A stretch of DNA of 64,000 bases from NCBI RefSeq assembly GCF_023218175.1, contig NZ_JALPTH010000009.1, positions 152,009 through 216,008 on the forward strand, read 5' to 3'. Positions 9,450 through 19,500 of the stretch are shown here, in pieces. Position 1 is the first letter of the stretch. Every line of letters starts with the position of its first letter. Origin of the DNA: Streptomyces lichenis. GTDB lineage: Bacteria; Actinomycetota; Actinomycetes; Streptomycetales; Streptomycetaceae. A program made the position numbers and the translations under genes. The notes under the pieces were generated by a model. It ran no database searches, was not told where the DNA came from, and saw only the letters and a list, made by a program, of their open reading frames with translations.

Positions 9450-10700
9450 TCACACCGCCCGGACCACGAGGGCGGCGTTGTGCCCGCCGAACCCGAACGA
9501 GTTGCTGAGCGCGGTCCGCAGCCGCTCATGGCGCTGCGCCCGGTGCGGGACGAAGTTGATGTCCGGGTCGATCGGCTCCTCGCAGTTGATCGTCGGCGGG
9601 ACGTCCCCGGTACGGAGGGCCAGGATCGACGCCACCAGCTCGACCGCCCCGGCGGCACCGATCATGTGCCCGGTCATCGACTTGGTGGAGCTGACCGGGA
9701 TCCGGGTCACCCGGTCGCCCAGCACCGTGCGCAGCACCGCCGTCTCGGTGGCGTCGTTGAGCAGCGTCCCGGTGCCGTGTGCGTTGACGTAGTCCACCTC
9801 CGCCCCGGTGATCCCGGCGTCCCGCAGCGCCGCCTCGACGGCCAGCCGGGCGCCCCGGCCCTCCGGATGCGGGGCGGTCCAGTGGTGGGCGTCGGAACTC
9901 GCCCCGTAGCCGACGAGCTCGGCCAGGGCCGCCGCCCCCCGCCCCTCGGCCGTCTCGGCGGCCTCCAGCACCAGTACGGCGGCTCCCTCGCTCATCACGA
10001 ACCCGTCGCGCCGGGCGTCGAACGGCCGGCACGCCCCGGTGGGGTCGTCGTTGCGCCGGGACAGCGCACGGGCGTTGCCGCTGCCCGCGAGGTCCACGGC
10101 GGTGACACAGGCGTCGGCGCCCCCGGCGAGGACGACATCGGCCTCCCCGTACGCGATCATGCGCATCGCCGCGCCCAGCGCGTCGGCGCCACTGGCGCAC
10201 GCCGTGCTCTGCGCCCGGCTGGGCCCCTGGGCGCCCAGCCGCATGCTGATCTCCCCGGCGGCGCTGTCCATGGCCGTGGTGACCTGGGCGAACGGGCTGA
10301 TGGCCCGCGGCCCCCGGTCGCGCAGGGTGTCGGCGGCGCGGTAGATCGACCCGACCGGGCCGTAGCCGCTGCCGATGACCACGGCGACCCTCGGCGCCAG
10401 CCGCTCGTCCACCACCAGTCCGGCGTGCGCGCAGGCCTCCAGCGCCGCGGCCAGCGCGTACTGCGCGCACGGGTCGGCCCGGCGGCTGACCGTCCGGGGC
10501 ATGTAACGGCCGGGGGTGAACCCGCGGACCTGACCGCCGATCCGCACCTCAAGCCCGGTCACATCGATGGCGTCCACCGTGTCGATGCCGCTGCGCCCGG
10601 CCAGCATCGCCGCCCAGGTCTCCTCCACACTGTGGCCCAGCGGCGTCACCGCCCCGTACCCGGTGACCACCACCCGGCGCCTCCTCCCGGTGCCCGTCAC
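9450..10700 (-). CDS. FabF-like beta-ketoacyl-ACP synthase
   Basis: A 416-residue ketosynthase of the KAS-II type. The full catalytic set is present: Cys168 in STACASG, His308 in NAHGTGT, Lys340 and His345 in SSTKSMTGH. The GFGGHNA C-terminal signature is also present. It should condense an acyl primer with malonyl-ACP. There is no chain-length-factor partner, dehydratase or acyltransferase next to it, so it may do a single or few elongations on the operon's ACP. The GTG start overlaps the ThDP-enzyme stop by 4 bp (GTGA) and it ends 10 bp before the condensation gene, so it sits in the middle of the coupled operon. Its dedicated role is inferred from context. Confidence 0.95.
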   Translation of the reverse strand: MTGTGRRRRVVVTGYGAVTPLGHSVEETWAAMLAGRSGIDTVDAIDVTGLEVRIGGQVRGFTPGRYMPRTVSRRADPCAQYALAAALEACAHAGLVVDERLAPRVAVVIGSGYGPVGSIYRAADTLRDRGPRAISPFAQVTTAMDSAAGEISMRLGAQGPSRAQSTACASGADALGAAMRMIAYGEADVVLAGGADACVTAVDLAGSGNARALSRRNDDPTGACRPFDARRDGFVMSEGAAVLVLEAAETAEGRGAAALAELVGYGASSDAHHWTAPHPEGRGARLAVEAALRDAGITGAEVDYVNAHGTGTLLNDATETAVLRTVLGDRVTRIPVSSTKSMTGHMIGAAGAVELVASILALRTGDVPPTINCEEPIDPDINFVPHRAQRHERLRTALSNSFGFGGHNAALVVRAV

Positions 10701-12376
10701 TGGGGGACCACCTCGGCGTCGCGGATGGGCGGGGCGATGTCGTCGGGGGCGACCGGCACCATCAGCACGGCCGTCCCGCCCCCCGAGCAGAACTGCCGCG
10801 CGGCACGGACCTCCTCGGTCAGCGCGGCCTTGTCGCGCAGCACCCGGCAGTGGAGGCCCGGTCCCTCGTCCACCGCGGGCGGCGGCGCGCCGGGACGGGC
10901 GAAAGAGTGGCGATCGGCGTCCAGGCCGAGGCGGGCCCGCTGGGCGTCCAGCCAGCCGTAGCCGCCGTTGCACAGCACCACGTACAGCACCCCGCCATGG
11001 GAGGCGGCGGTGACGGCGATGTCCGCGCGGGCCGCCAGGAACGCCCCGTCCCCGACGAACGCGGTGACCTCGTGGTCCGGGGCGGCCCGCTTCACCCCGA
11101 TGGCCGCGGCCGCCCCGAAGCCCAGCGGGGTCTGCTCCGAGGGCACGATCGACCCGCCGCCGGCGTGGAAGGGGAAGCAGTAGGACCACATGTCCTGCAG
11201 GCCGTTCTCCTGGACCAGTACGCGGGGTTCGGCGGCGGTGGCGTCGAGCGCGGCGAGCAGTTCGGCGATCCGGATCTCCGGCAGCGCCGCCGCCCGGGCC
11301 AACTCCCCTTCCACCTCCCGCGACATGGCCTCGCGGGCGTCGGCGACCCGCTTCACCCATCCCTCGGCCGCGTCCCCGCCGCCCTCCTCCAGCGCCCGGG
11401 ACCAGCCGAGCACCGCGTGCCGGGCGTCCCCGAGCACCCGAGGGCCCGGGAACTCGGCCGACAGCCCGCCCGGATCGGTGTTGACCTGCACCACCGTGAC
11501 CGGGGGCCAGGGCGTTCCGCCCTCGACGGCCGTCTCCTCCAGCCGCCCGGCGAGCGACACCACCAGATCGCAGGAGGACCACAGTTCACGGGCCGGGGCG
11601 GCGGCGTAGAGGCCCGCCAAGCCGCAGAACAGCGGATGGCGCTCGTCCACCGCGCCACGGCCGGAGGCGGTGGTGAACAGCGCCGCGCCGAGCCGTTCGG
11701 CGAAGCGCTCGACCACCCCGCCGTCGTTGCGGTGCCGCATGCCACCGCCCACCAGCACCACCGGGCGGCGGCTCGCGCGCAGCGCCGCCAGCGCCGGTCC
11801 CGGTGCCCCCGGTACGGGCTCGACGGCCAGCGGTGCGGGCAGGGTCGGCCGCTCCGCCGTGACCAGGATCTCCGCCGTACGGACGTCGTCGGGCACCTCC
11901 AGATACACCGGTCCGGCCGGCGGACCCATGGCCCGGGTCAGCGCCGTCACCGTCGCGGGGACCAACCGGTCGGGATGGCCCACCCGGTGCGCCCACCGCA
12001 CCAGCGGCGCCGCCACCGCGACCTGGTCCAGCTCCTGGAAACCGCCGCTGCCCCGGCGGCGTTCGGGCGCGCCGGCGGCCAGCACCAGCACCGGCGCACC
12101 GGACTCCCGCGCCTCCAGCAGCCCGGTGGCCGCATGGGTGACGGCCGGCCCCTTGCCCAGGGCGCAGACCGCGAGCCGGCCGGACTGCAGCGCGTAACCG
12201 GTCGCCATGTACATCGCGTTGCGCTGGTCCCGGCACGGTACGAGCTCCAGCCCGGCCGCGTCGAGGGCGCGCAACAGCTCCAGATCGTCGCCGGGCAGCC
12301 CGAAGCAGGTGTCCACCCCGTTCGCCACCAGCAGGTCGACCACCGCGGACCACGCGTCGGCGTACCGCTTGCCCAT
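10697..12376 (-). CDS. Thiamine-diphosphate-dependent enzyme (acetolactate-synthase-like)
   Basis: A 559-residue enzyme with the three-domain layout of the ALS/benzoylformate-decarboxylase superfamily: PYR domain (about 5-165), central domain (about 185-320) and PP domain (about 355-530). The ThDP-Mg motif runs from VGDGAF to LCNGGYG. The N-terminal glutamate that activates the cofactor in nearly all relatives (HEQ/HEG) is Asp50 here (CRDQRNAM), which may alter the chemistry. It would cleave or join bonds next to a carbonyl, for example decarboxylation or acyloin formation with an aldehyde from the neighbouring reductase domain. I chose the ATG at 12376 because it is preceded by a full GGAGGTGA at 6 nt; a GTG at 12385 overlapping the upstream stop is the alternative. 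Confidence 0.88.
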   Translation of the reverse strand: MGKRYADAWSAVVDLLVANGVDTCFGLPGDDLELLRALDAAGLELVPCRDQRNAMYMATGYALQSGRLAVCALGKGPAVTHAATGLLEARESGAPVLVLAAGAPERRRGSGGFQELDQVAVAAPLVRWAHRVGHPDRLVPATVTALTRAMGPPAGPVYLEVPDDVRTAEILVTAERPTLPAPLAVEPVPGAPGPALAALRASRRPVVLVGGGMRHRNDGGVVERFAERLGAALFTTASGRGAVDERHPLFCGLAGLYAAAPARELWSSCDLVVSLAGRLEETAVEGGTPWPPVTVVQVNTDPGGLSAEFPGPRVLGDARHAVLGWSRALEEGGGDAAEGWVKRVADAREAMSREVEGELARAAALPEIRIAELLAALDATAAEPRVLVQENGLQDMWSYCFPFHAGGGSIVPSEQTPLGFGAAAAIGVKRAAPDHEVTAFVGDGAFLAARADIAVTAASHGGVLYVVLCNGGYGWLDAQRARLGLDADRHSFARPGAPPPAVDEGPGLHCRVLRDKAALTEEVRAARQFCSGGGTAVLMVPVAPDDIAPPIRDAEVVPQ

Positions 12377-12381
12377 CCCGG

Positions 12382-15054
12382 TCACCTCCCACCCACCGCG
12401 ACGGGGCCGGCCGCCGGAAGATTCCGCGCCACCGCCTGCGACATCAGCAGGGGCTCGGCGTGCCGCTCACCGCCGTACGAGATGTAGTTCGCCGTCAGCC
12501 CGAAGCCGCCGAACGGGCGGTTGCCGTCCTCGGCGTCGAGCAGGGTGTGCTCGACACAGGTCTGATGGCGCTTGGCCAGCACCCGCACCGTCTCCGGGTC
12601 GTTGCCGTAGACCATCGCCCCCAGCGCGCGTTCGCTGAACGGGGGCCCGGCCAGCCGCTCGCGCAGCCGCCGCGCACTGGGGTAGGCCACCACGTTGAAC
12701 ACCGGGGCGAACATCTCCTCCAGCGGCAGCTTGTCCTCGAAGTCCCACAGCAGCACGGTCGGTTCGACCCGGCGGGACGGCAGATCGATGCGCCCGCCGT
12801 GCCGGATGTGGCGTGCGTGGCGCACCAGGTAGTCGGAGCAGTTCACCAGCGCCGAGTCGTAGTAGATCGGACCGTAGTCGGCGCCCGGGTCGTCGTTCCG
12901 CCCGAAGCGCAGCGACGCCAGGGTGGCGGACAGCAGGCCGGTGAACTCCTCGGTGCGGCGCTGGGGTGCGAACACCACGTCGGGGCCGAAGCAGTCCTGG
13001 CCCGAGTTGTGGAGCCGGATCCTGACGAGGTCCCGCACGGCGCGGGGGAGATCGGCGTCGGGGGCGATCACGAACGGGTTGACGCCATGGCCGAAGAAGA
13101 GGAGGAGCTGGTCCTCCGCCAGCCCTTCGCAGACCGTCTCGGCGTTGGCGTAGTCGCCGGTGAAGACGATGAGGTCCGCCTCGCGCACCGGGCCGGTCAC
13201 GAACTTGCGCTGGCTGAGGTCCACCAGCTCGATGGGCAGTCCGTGCACCGGTGCCAGCAGCTCGTGTAATCGCCGGATCTGGCCGCCGATCTGGGAGGAC
13301 GGCCGAAAGACGATTCTCTCGCAGTAAAGGGACGCCACGAGCAGATGGAGCGCATAGGAATACAGCGGGATGTTGGAAGGCATGAAGACGGCGGCCAGCG
13401 GTACACGGCCGGGCCGGACCCGCCGCATCTCCTCCTCCGCCCCGTCGAGGGTGGCGAGGAACGAGCGAATCTCCGAATCGGCGGTGCGGTACGGGGAGAT
13501 GTCGGTCAGGATTTCCCGCACCGCGTCCTCGTTGCCGGCCACATGGCGGCGCACCGCGCGCAGTGCCTCCAGCCGGTCGGCGAAGGGGACGTGGTATTCG
13601 GTGGCGGGGGAGGGTGTACCGGCGGTCGAACCGGGCGCGGTCGCGCCGGATGCCGGATTCTGCGGGGTGGGCAGCGAGGTCATGGCGGTCTTCTCCAGAA
13701 CGGCCAGGTCGGGCTTTCCCGTGTTCGAGAGGGGAAAGTCGGCGAGCACCACGATGTGGTCGGGCTGCTCGTAGCGGGCGAACACGGGGCGCAGCTCCCG
13801 CTTCCAGTGTGCGGGCGCCCGGCCCTCCGGGTCCGCGATCACGAAGACCAGACGGGAGCCCAGACGCTCGTCGGGGAGGGCGACCACCACCGTCCGGGCG
13901 CCGGCGGACGCGGCCCGTTCGGCGAGGTGGTCGGGGTAGAGGGTGTGGCCGTCCCGGTGCACGGCGCGCTTGCGCCCGATCGGGAAGACCCGCCCGGCGT
14001 CGTCGAGCAGGCCGATGTCACCGGTGCGGTGCACCGGATCCGGCACCGGGACGATCTCCCCGTCGTCGGCCAGCCGACCGGTCATCAGCCCCTCGCTGCG
14101 CACGACGAGTTCACCGAGCCGGCCGGGCGGAAGCGGTCTGCCCTGGTCGTCGTGGACCTCGACGGCCACGCCGGGCAGCGGGGTGCCGCACCCGACCGGA
14201 TCGGAGGCGGTCGCCAGCGCGATGTTCCCCACCTCGGTCGCTCCGTAGCCGTCCAGCAGAGGCCGGCCCGTACGGGCGCGGAACCGGGTCGCCAGGTCGC
14301 GCCCCAGCGGCGCGCCGCCCACGCACCAGGCCCTCACCCCCTCCAGCGCGTCCACCAGGGCCGGACGGCGGTCGAGCAGGTTGAGCAGGCTGTAGTACGT
14401 GGACGGGGCCGCGTCCACGATGGAGAGGCTGTGCTCCACGCCCACCGCGAGCGCGCGGTCCAGGCGGGTGGTCGGCCCGTACACCACCAGCGTCCCCCCG
14501 CCCAGCCACCAGCACAGCACCAGCGACAGGCCGTACTGGTGGGAGTAGGGCAGGACGGGCAGGAAGACGTCGTCGGACCGGTACCCCATGCGTTCCGCGC
14601 TGAGTGCGAGGTTCTCCAGGATGGAGCGGCCGGAGCGGACGATGCCCTTGGGGCTGCCGGTCGTCCCCGACGACCACGAGATGGCGGCGTCCCGGCGCCG
14701 GGACCAGGCCGAGACCTCGGGCCCGTCCACCGGGTGGGAGCCCGGCCGGGCCGCCGCGTACCCGCCCGTACCGCCGTCGCCGATGTCGAGCATCACGCGC
14801 GCCTGGGCGCGGATTCGCGAGCGCTGTGCCGGGGTCGCTCGGTGATCGGCCAGGACCACCGAGGCGTCGAGATGAATGAGCGCGAGCAGTGCGACGACCC
14901 ATTCCGGGGAATTGGCGCCGCTCATCATCACCCGCGAACCGGGTCCGATACCGCGCCGGGCAAGAAGTTCGGTGGCACCGAATACGCGGGCCACGATGTC
15001 GTCTGACTCCCAGATACGTCCCTCGGGCGAGATCAAGCGCCTGAAAACCGGCAA
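12382..15054 (-). CDS. Fusion of acyl/aryl-AMP ligase and aldehyde dehydrogenase/acyl reductase
   Basis: A single 890-codon frame encodes two enzymes. Residues 1 to about 455 are an ANL adenylating ligase: WSSGTTGSPKG at 127-137, GYGATE, RTGDIG and the C-terminal NTGKPDL lysine motif. After an Ala/Pro/Thr linker (about 458-485) comes an aldehyde-dehydrogenase or LuxC-like domain (about 485-890) with nucleophile Cys688 in NSGQDCFG and the EEMFAPVFN segment. No stop separates the two; the ATG at 13683 begins the linker. Together they could activate a carboxylic acid and reduce it to an aldehyde, or pass an acyl group on. I chose a TTG at 15054 because AAGGAG lies 6 nt upstream and the ligase fold begins right after it; the frame upstream to 15507 shows no homology. 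First gene of the operon. Confidence 0.85.
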   Translation of the reverse strand: MPVFRRLISPEGRIWESDDIVARVFGATELLARRGIGPGSRVMMSGANSPEWVVALLALIHLDASVVLADHRATPAQRSRIRAQARVMLDIGDGGTGGYAAARPGSHPVDGPEVSAWSRRRDAAISWSSGTTGSPKGIVRSGRSILENLALSAERMGYRSDDVFLPVLPYSHQYGLSLVLCWWLGGGTLVVYGPTTRLDRALAVGVEHSLSIVDAAPSTYYSLLNLLDRRPALVDALEGVRAWCVGGAPLGRDLATRFRARTGRPLLDGYGATEVGNIALATASDPVGCGTPLPGVAVEVHDDQGRPLPPGRLGELVVRSEGLMTGRLADDGEIVPVPDPVHRTGDIGLLDDAGRVFPIGRKRAVHRDGHTLYPDHLAERAASAGARTVVVALPDERLGSRLVFVIADPEGRAPAHWKRELRPVFARYEQPDHIVVLADFPLSNTGKPDLAVLEKTAMTSLPTPQNPASGATAPGSTAGTPSPATEYHVPFADRLEALRAVRRHVAGNEDAVREILTDISPYRTADSEIRSFLATLDGAEEEMRRVRPGRVPLAAVFMPSNIPLYSYALHLLVASLYCERIVFRPSSQIGGQIRRLHELLAPVHGLPIELVDLSQRKFVTGPVREADLIVFTGDYANAETVCEGLAEDQLLLFFGHGVNPFVIAPDADLPRAVRDLVRIRLHNSGQDCFGPDVVFAPQRRTEEFTGLLSATLASLRFGRNDDPGADYGPIYYDSALVNCSDYLVRHARHIRHGGRIDLPSRRVEPTVLLWDFEDKLPLEEMFAPVFNVVAYPSARRLRERLAGPPFSERALGAMVYGNDPETVRVLAKRHQTCVEHTLLDAEDGNRPFGGFGLTANYISYGGERHAEPLLMSQAVARNLPAAGPVAVGGR

Positions 15055-15593
15055 CTCGTGCTCCTTGGTGCCAGCGGGTGTGTTCGACTCCTCGGGCGTA
15101 CATGTGTTCGCGAAGCCGTGTCCCGCGACAATGCCTGCCGCTGTTGGGCAGGTCTGACGAAAATGACTATCGCATACCCCATGAGCCCGTGTCGACAGTG
15201 CATCGGCATTCCGCGATAAGGCGTGAGCGGAGCCGCGCGTCGATATCGTGACGGAAGGGGAGTGCGGCGGTATGGGGAACGCGTGTGACGGGTGATCAGT
15301 TCTGGGGGGAATTCCTCGGAGTGTGTCCGTTATAGGGCGATGAAACGTTTCAGTTTCCCTATGCAGCGAATATTTTGGGCGAAGGGCTTCGGGGTGTGCG
15401 CGGGCGCCCTTTTCGGCCGGGCGGGGGAGCGGTGGCGGCGCGGAGGTGAACCGCCGGGGAAGCGTTCCGGAAGACTCGTCATCCCCAACCGTTGCAAACC
15501 GCCGCAAGGTTGCGCGGAACGGTGCTGATCGGCCCCCTTCGCCTCCCTACGATGCCCACGCGTCGAACGCGGCCACGGTGAGCGGAGTTCTGG
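15055..15593. other. Divergent control region between the biosynthetic operon and giant gene 1
   Basis: About 540 bp without a convincing gene, noticeably richer in A/T than its flanks between 15160 and 15375. It must carry promoters for the leftward operon and the rightward giant gene. On the minus strand TATAAC (15329-15334) is a good -10 element. A perfect operator-like palindrome at 15341-15352 would lie in that promoter's spacer. A 6-bp inverted repeat (CCTGCC 15134-15139, GGCAGG 15147-15152) lies in the operon leader. The last 17 bp before the giant gene belong to the direct repeat shared with giant gene 2. Confidence 0.5.
15341..15352. promoter_or_regulatory. LacI-family-like operator palindrome
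   Basis: TGAAACGTTTCA is a perfect 12-bp palindrome with the central CG and TGAAA arms typical of LacI/GalR-family operators. It lies in the divergent control region, next to TATAAC/TATAGG -10-like sequences on both strands. No lacI-type gene is in the window, so the regulator would be encoded elsewhere. The match is to a family pattern, not to a named regulator. Confidence 0.5.
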
Positions 15594-16580
15594 GTGCAGG
15601 AGATCAACTTTCCGGAGGATGTCCGGAAGATGCTCTGGATCCTCATCGGTGAGATGCCGTTGGAGGCCAGGGAGAACCTCGCCTATGAGAGCCGTGAGCT
15701 CTACCACCGCTACGGCCGTGGTCTGAAGTCGCTCCAGGAGGAGATCCGCGCGTCGATCGCGGAGGCGGCGACCGCGCTCCCGAAGGAGGTCGCCGACCCC
15801 TACATCAGCGCCCTGTCGGTGTTGGTGGATGACGCCGGGATCAGCCATATCGACCAGATGGTCGACCAGTTGGACGAGATCTCCGCGGGTCAGGTCGATC
15901 ATTCGATCAAGATCCAGGGGGCGAAGTGGGAGATCATCGCCGAGATCATCTCGTTGATCGCGGAGTTGGCGATCCTGGCGGCGCTGGCGGCGTTCACCGG
16001 GGGGACGTCGGTGACGCAGATGTTCCTGGCGCGGGCGCGCAGTCGGCTGGCGGTGCTGCTGATCGTGCAGCGGCTGCTGCGGATGTCGGGGCTGGGTCCG
16101 GCGCTGACGGGGGCGTTGACCGAGGCGTTGCAGGTGTTGGCGGTGCAGTTGGCGCAGATCGCGTTGAACGAGGGGCCGCGTAAGCCGGACGGTATCGACT
16201 GGAAGGAGGTCGGGAAGGGGGCGGCGTTCGGGGCGCTGGCCGGCCTGTTCTCCGGCTGGCTCGGAGGAGCCTTCGACCTGTTCGGGAACTTCTTCAAGAA
16301 CTATCTGAAGAAGAACGTGGACGGCTTCGACTCGTGGGTGAAGCGGAATCCGTTCACGGTGAAGACGCTGGATGTGCTGAACGACCTGCCCGAGGCGTTC
16401 GTGGTCGGCGCGGTGAGCGAGAGTGCGGCGGAGGTGCTGGTCCAGGGCCTCTTCGATGGGGTCTGGGAGTTCAAGTGGGAGACCTTCGTCGGGTCGGGGA
16501 CCAGCTCGATGTTCCAGGTGGTGACCGACGTCGGAGGCGGGGGCGGGGGACTCTGGCTCAACAAGTGGCTGACCGATACG
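15577..16580 (+). repeat. ~1.0-kb direct repeat, copy 1 (5' part of giant gene 1)
   Basis: From 17 bp upstream of the GTG start through about codon 329, this sequence is nearly identical to 44636-45640. Differences are scattered and mostly silent. The two copies are in direct orientation about 29.06 kb apart and enclose giant gene 1 and all type VII genes. Codon choice inside the repeat (many GTG, TTG, GCG codons) differs from the C-ended codons that follow. Confidence 0.9.
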
Positions 16581-19500
16581 CGGGCGTTCCCGGAGGTCAA
16601 CCGGGTCGGCCCGGCCGGTGGCGGACCGGGAGGCCGTGGTGCGGGCGGCGTGGACGGAGCGCCGACTCGTCACGCGCCCGCACCGACCGGCCCGGCGCCC
16701 TTCGTACCGCCGCCTCCGCTGTCCACGACGACCTCCGGCGGGGACACGGCCCGGTTCGGCGACCCGTCCCCGGTGCCGCTGCCCACCAGGTCGGCCGGGG
16801 GACCGCCTCCCGTCCTGCCGAGCGGTGGAGGGACCGTCCCACGCCCCGTCGGGTCGCATCCGGGCCCCGAGGGGGCTGACGATGACCCGGGGGTGTCCGG
16901 CAGGACGGAGACGCCGTCCCGTTCCGGCGGTTTCGAGGCCGGAGGCACCGGACCACTGACCGCCCCCGGGGCTCTCGACCCGCCCCGTGTGACGCCGTCC
17001 GGGGCGCTCGCCCCGCCGCGGGTGCTGCCGTCCCCGTCTGCCCCGGTGGTGCGGCCGGATGTGGACGGTCTCCTCGGCGAGTACGGCGGAAGGCCGAGCG
17101 GTCCACGCGGTGCCGGAACCCTGGACTCCGGCGCCACCCCGTCCACCGGCGACGAGGCCCCGGCTCCCGGCACCACCACGCCCTCTCTCACCCCGGGCGG
17201 TGGCCGCCCCCTGCCCGGCGGCGTCACCGGCCTTGCGGGTCCCGTCGGTCCGACCGGTCTGAGGCCCGGTGCCGGGGACGACCCCGCCGATGCCTTCCTC
17301 CCGGAGGGTGAGCCCGGGGCGGCCGAGACGGGTGCGGACCGGGGCACGCCGGACTACGGCACCCCCCGTGGAGGGCCCGCCGGTACCGGATCCACGACCG
17401 GGCCCACCGGGTCCGCGACCGGGGGCGCCGGGCCCACCGCCGGGTCCGCCGGCGGGGAGGACGGCACCCGGGTACGTACCCCCGCCGCATCCGGCACCGG
17501 CGACGGCACCGGCGACGGCACCGACGGCGCGGATACCGCTGCGGACTCCGCCTCGGAGGCGGCGGACACTCCGGAGCCCGGTCCGCCGCCCTCCTCCGCC
17601 CCGCTGACCGGTGACCCGGGCTGGGAGGCGGCGCGGAAGGCCGTGGAGCCGGTGACCCGGGAGCATGTCTGGGTCGACCCGGTGTCCACCCCGGCCGATC
17701 CCGCGCGGCCGGGGCAGACCACCCAGTACGTGGTCCGGTCCGGGTTCGAGGCCCGGCGGGTCTCCTACGGCGGCGAGACGATCACCGACCTCACGGTGCG
17801 GGTCTCCGGCGGTTCGGAGGAACTGCCGCCCGAGGTCTGGGAGAAGCTGCGGGCGGGGGTGGAGGAGCACTACAACGCGCCCCGGTACCGGCTCCCGGGC
17901 GGCGAGCTGCTGCACATCACCGTGGAGCCGGTCGGAGACGGGCCCCAGCCGCACGCGCTCACCGTGGACCTGGTCGGCAGGGACCAGCCGATGACCCGGA
18001 CGGCCTGGTGGGCGGACGCCGAGCCGATCGACTACGCCCATGAGATCGGCCACCAGCTGGGGTTGCGGGACGAGTCCCGCACCGGGCCGGACACCGCCCA
18101 CCGGCCGGACGTTCCCGGCAGCCTGCTGGGCGACTACACCCGGCCGGCGCCGGACGGGTTCCCCCAGGCGGGGCTGCGCGGCCGTCATCTGAGCCTGCTC
18201 GCCGCCCACATCGGCGACCTCGACGCGGACAGCGCCCGGCCGCCGAGGCCTTTTCCGGCACCTGCGCCACCCGGGCCGGTCCGGCCGGTGCGCACGGTCG
18301 GGGACGGGCCCGCCCCGACCCCGCCGGACGCCCCGCCGCCCGCCTCGCGAGGCGCCGAGCCGCGTACACCCCGGCCCGGTACGGATGGTGGTACGGGAGG
18401 GGGTACGGGACCGGGCACCGGCACCCCGCTCCCGGCCCCGGCCGTCCCCGCGCCCGCACCGCCCATCCCCGTACCGCCCCCCGCCCCACCGGCCCCGCCC
18501 GCCCCCGCGCCGCAGCCGGTGGTCCCTTCCACCACCGGCACCCGCAACCGGCTGGACGGCACCCGGCCGCCCCGGCTGGAGCGGGGCGTGCGGCCGCCGG
18601 CCGCGCGGCGCGGGCGGACCCGGTTCGCCGACGGCGGGGCCATCCCCGCGTACATCGACGACCTGGCCTCGCTGCTGGACGGAGCCGACTCCGCGCTGCT
18701 GGACGAACTGCTCACCCAGCCCGCCACGTTCGGCCAGAGCGCGGTGACGCTGCGGGGCGCGGAGCTGATCGCCGCCGAGGCGGGGGCGCTGCTGGACGGC
18801 GGCGAGACGCTGCGGCCGGGGGCGCGGCGGCCGGGCTCACCGCCCGGTACGGGTCCGGTGGCCGAGCTGCGCGCGGCCCTGCGGCAGCGGCCCCGGACGC
18901 TGGTCGGCGGGCTGTCCTTCCCGTACACCAACGCGGCGGGGGAGGTGCGGATACTGAAGGTCACCGCCCGCCACTACGGCCGCTGGCAGCGGTTCGAGGA
19001 CACCTACGGCAAGCCCGCCAAGGTCGACACCATGGACCGCGCCACCGTCCAGTCCGGCCGGGGCGCGAACGTCCAGTCCACCACCCAACTGGGCATCGGC
19101 GGGCCGTTCCTGGGGCCGCCGTCGGCGCTCGCCTTCGGCGGGCTGGGGCGGCTGGCGGTGCGCGGCGGCTACGGGACCAAGGTCGGCTACGGGCTGACCG
19201 ACCAGGTGAGCAGCCAGGCCGAGACCCGGATGCTGGACGGCTCCCAGGTCTATCTGGACGACCTGTATGTCGAGCTGTCCGTCACCGATGCCGACGGGCG
19301 GGTGGTGACCGAGCCGCTGCCGCCCGGTACGGCGGGGCCGGCTCAGGGCGCCCAGCTCGGGCTGGCGCTGCGCGACGGGCTGGCGCTGCGGCTGCCGGAC
19401 AGCGCGGTGAAGCCGCCGAAGGCGGGACGGATACCCCGGTCCATCGCACTGGACCAGGACTCCCAGTACCGGCTGGTGCGCACCGAGGGGTTCGGCCCGG

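Noticed and set aside
15055..15507. N-terminal extension of the ligase-ALDH frame up to 15507
   Set aside because: The extra 151 codons have no homology, unusual composition and lie over the A/T-richer control region. A TTG with AAGGAG at ideal spacing sits exactly at the start of the ligase fold.
16600..17640. Separate small genes in the Pro/Gly-rich linker of giant 1
   Set aside because: Open frames exist on all strands because of low-complexity GC-rich sequence. None has a plausible ribosome-binding site or domain.
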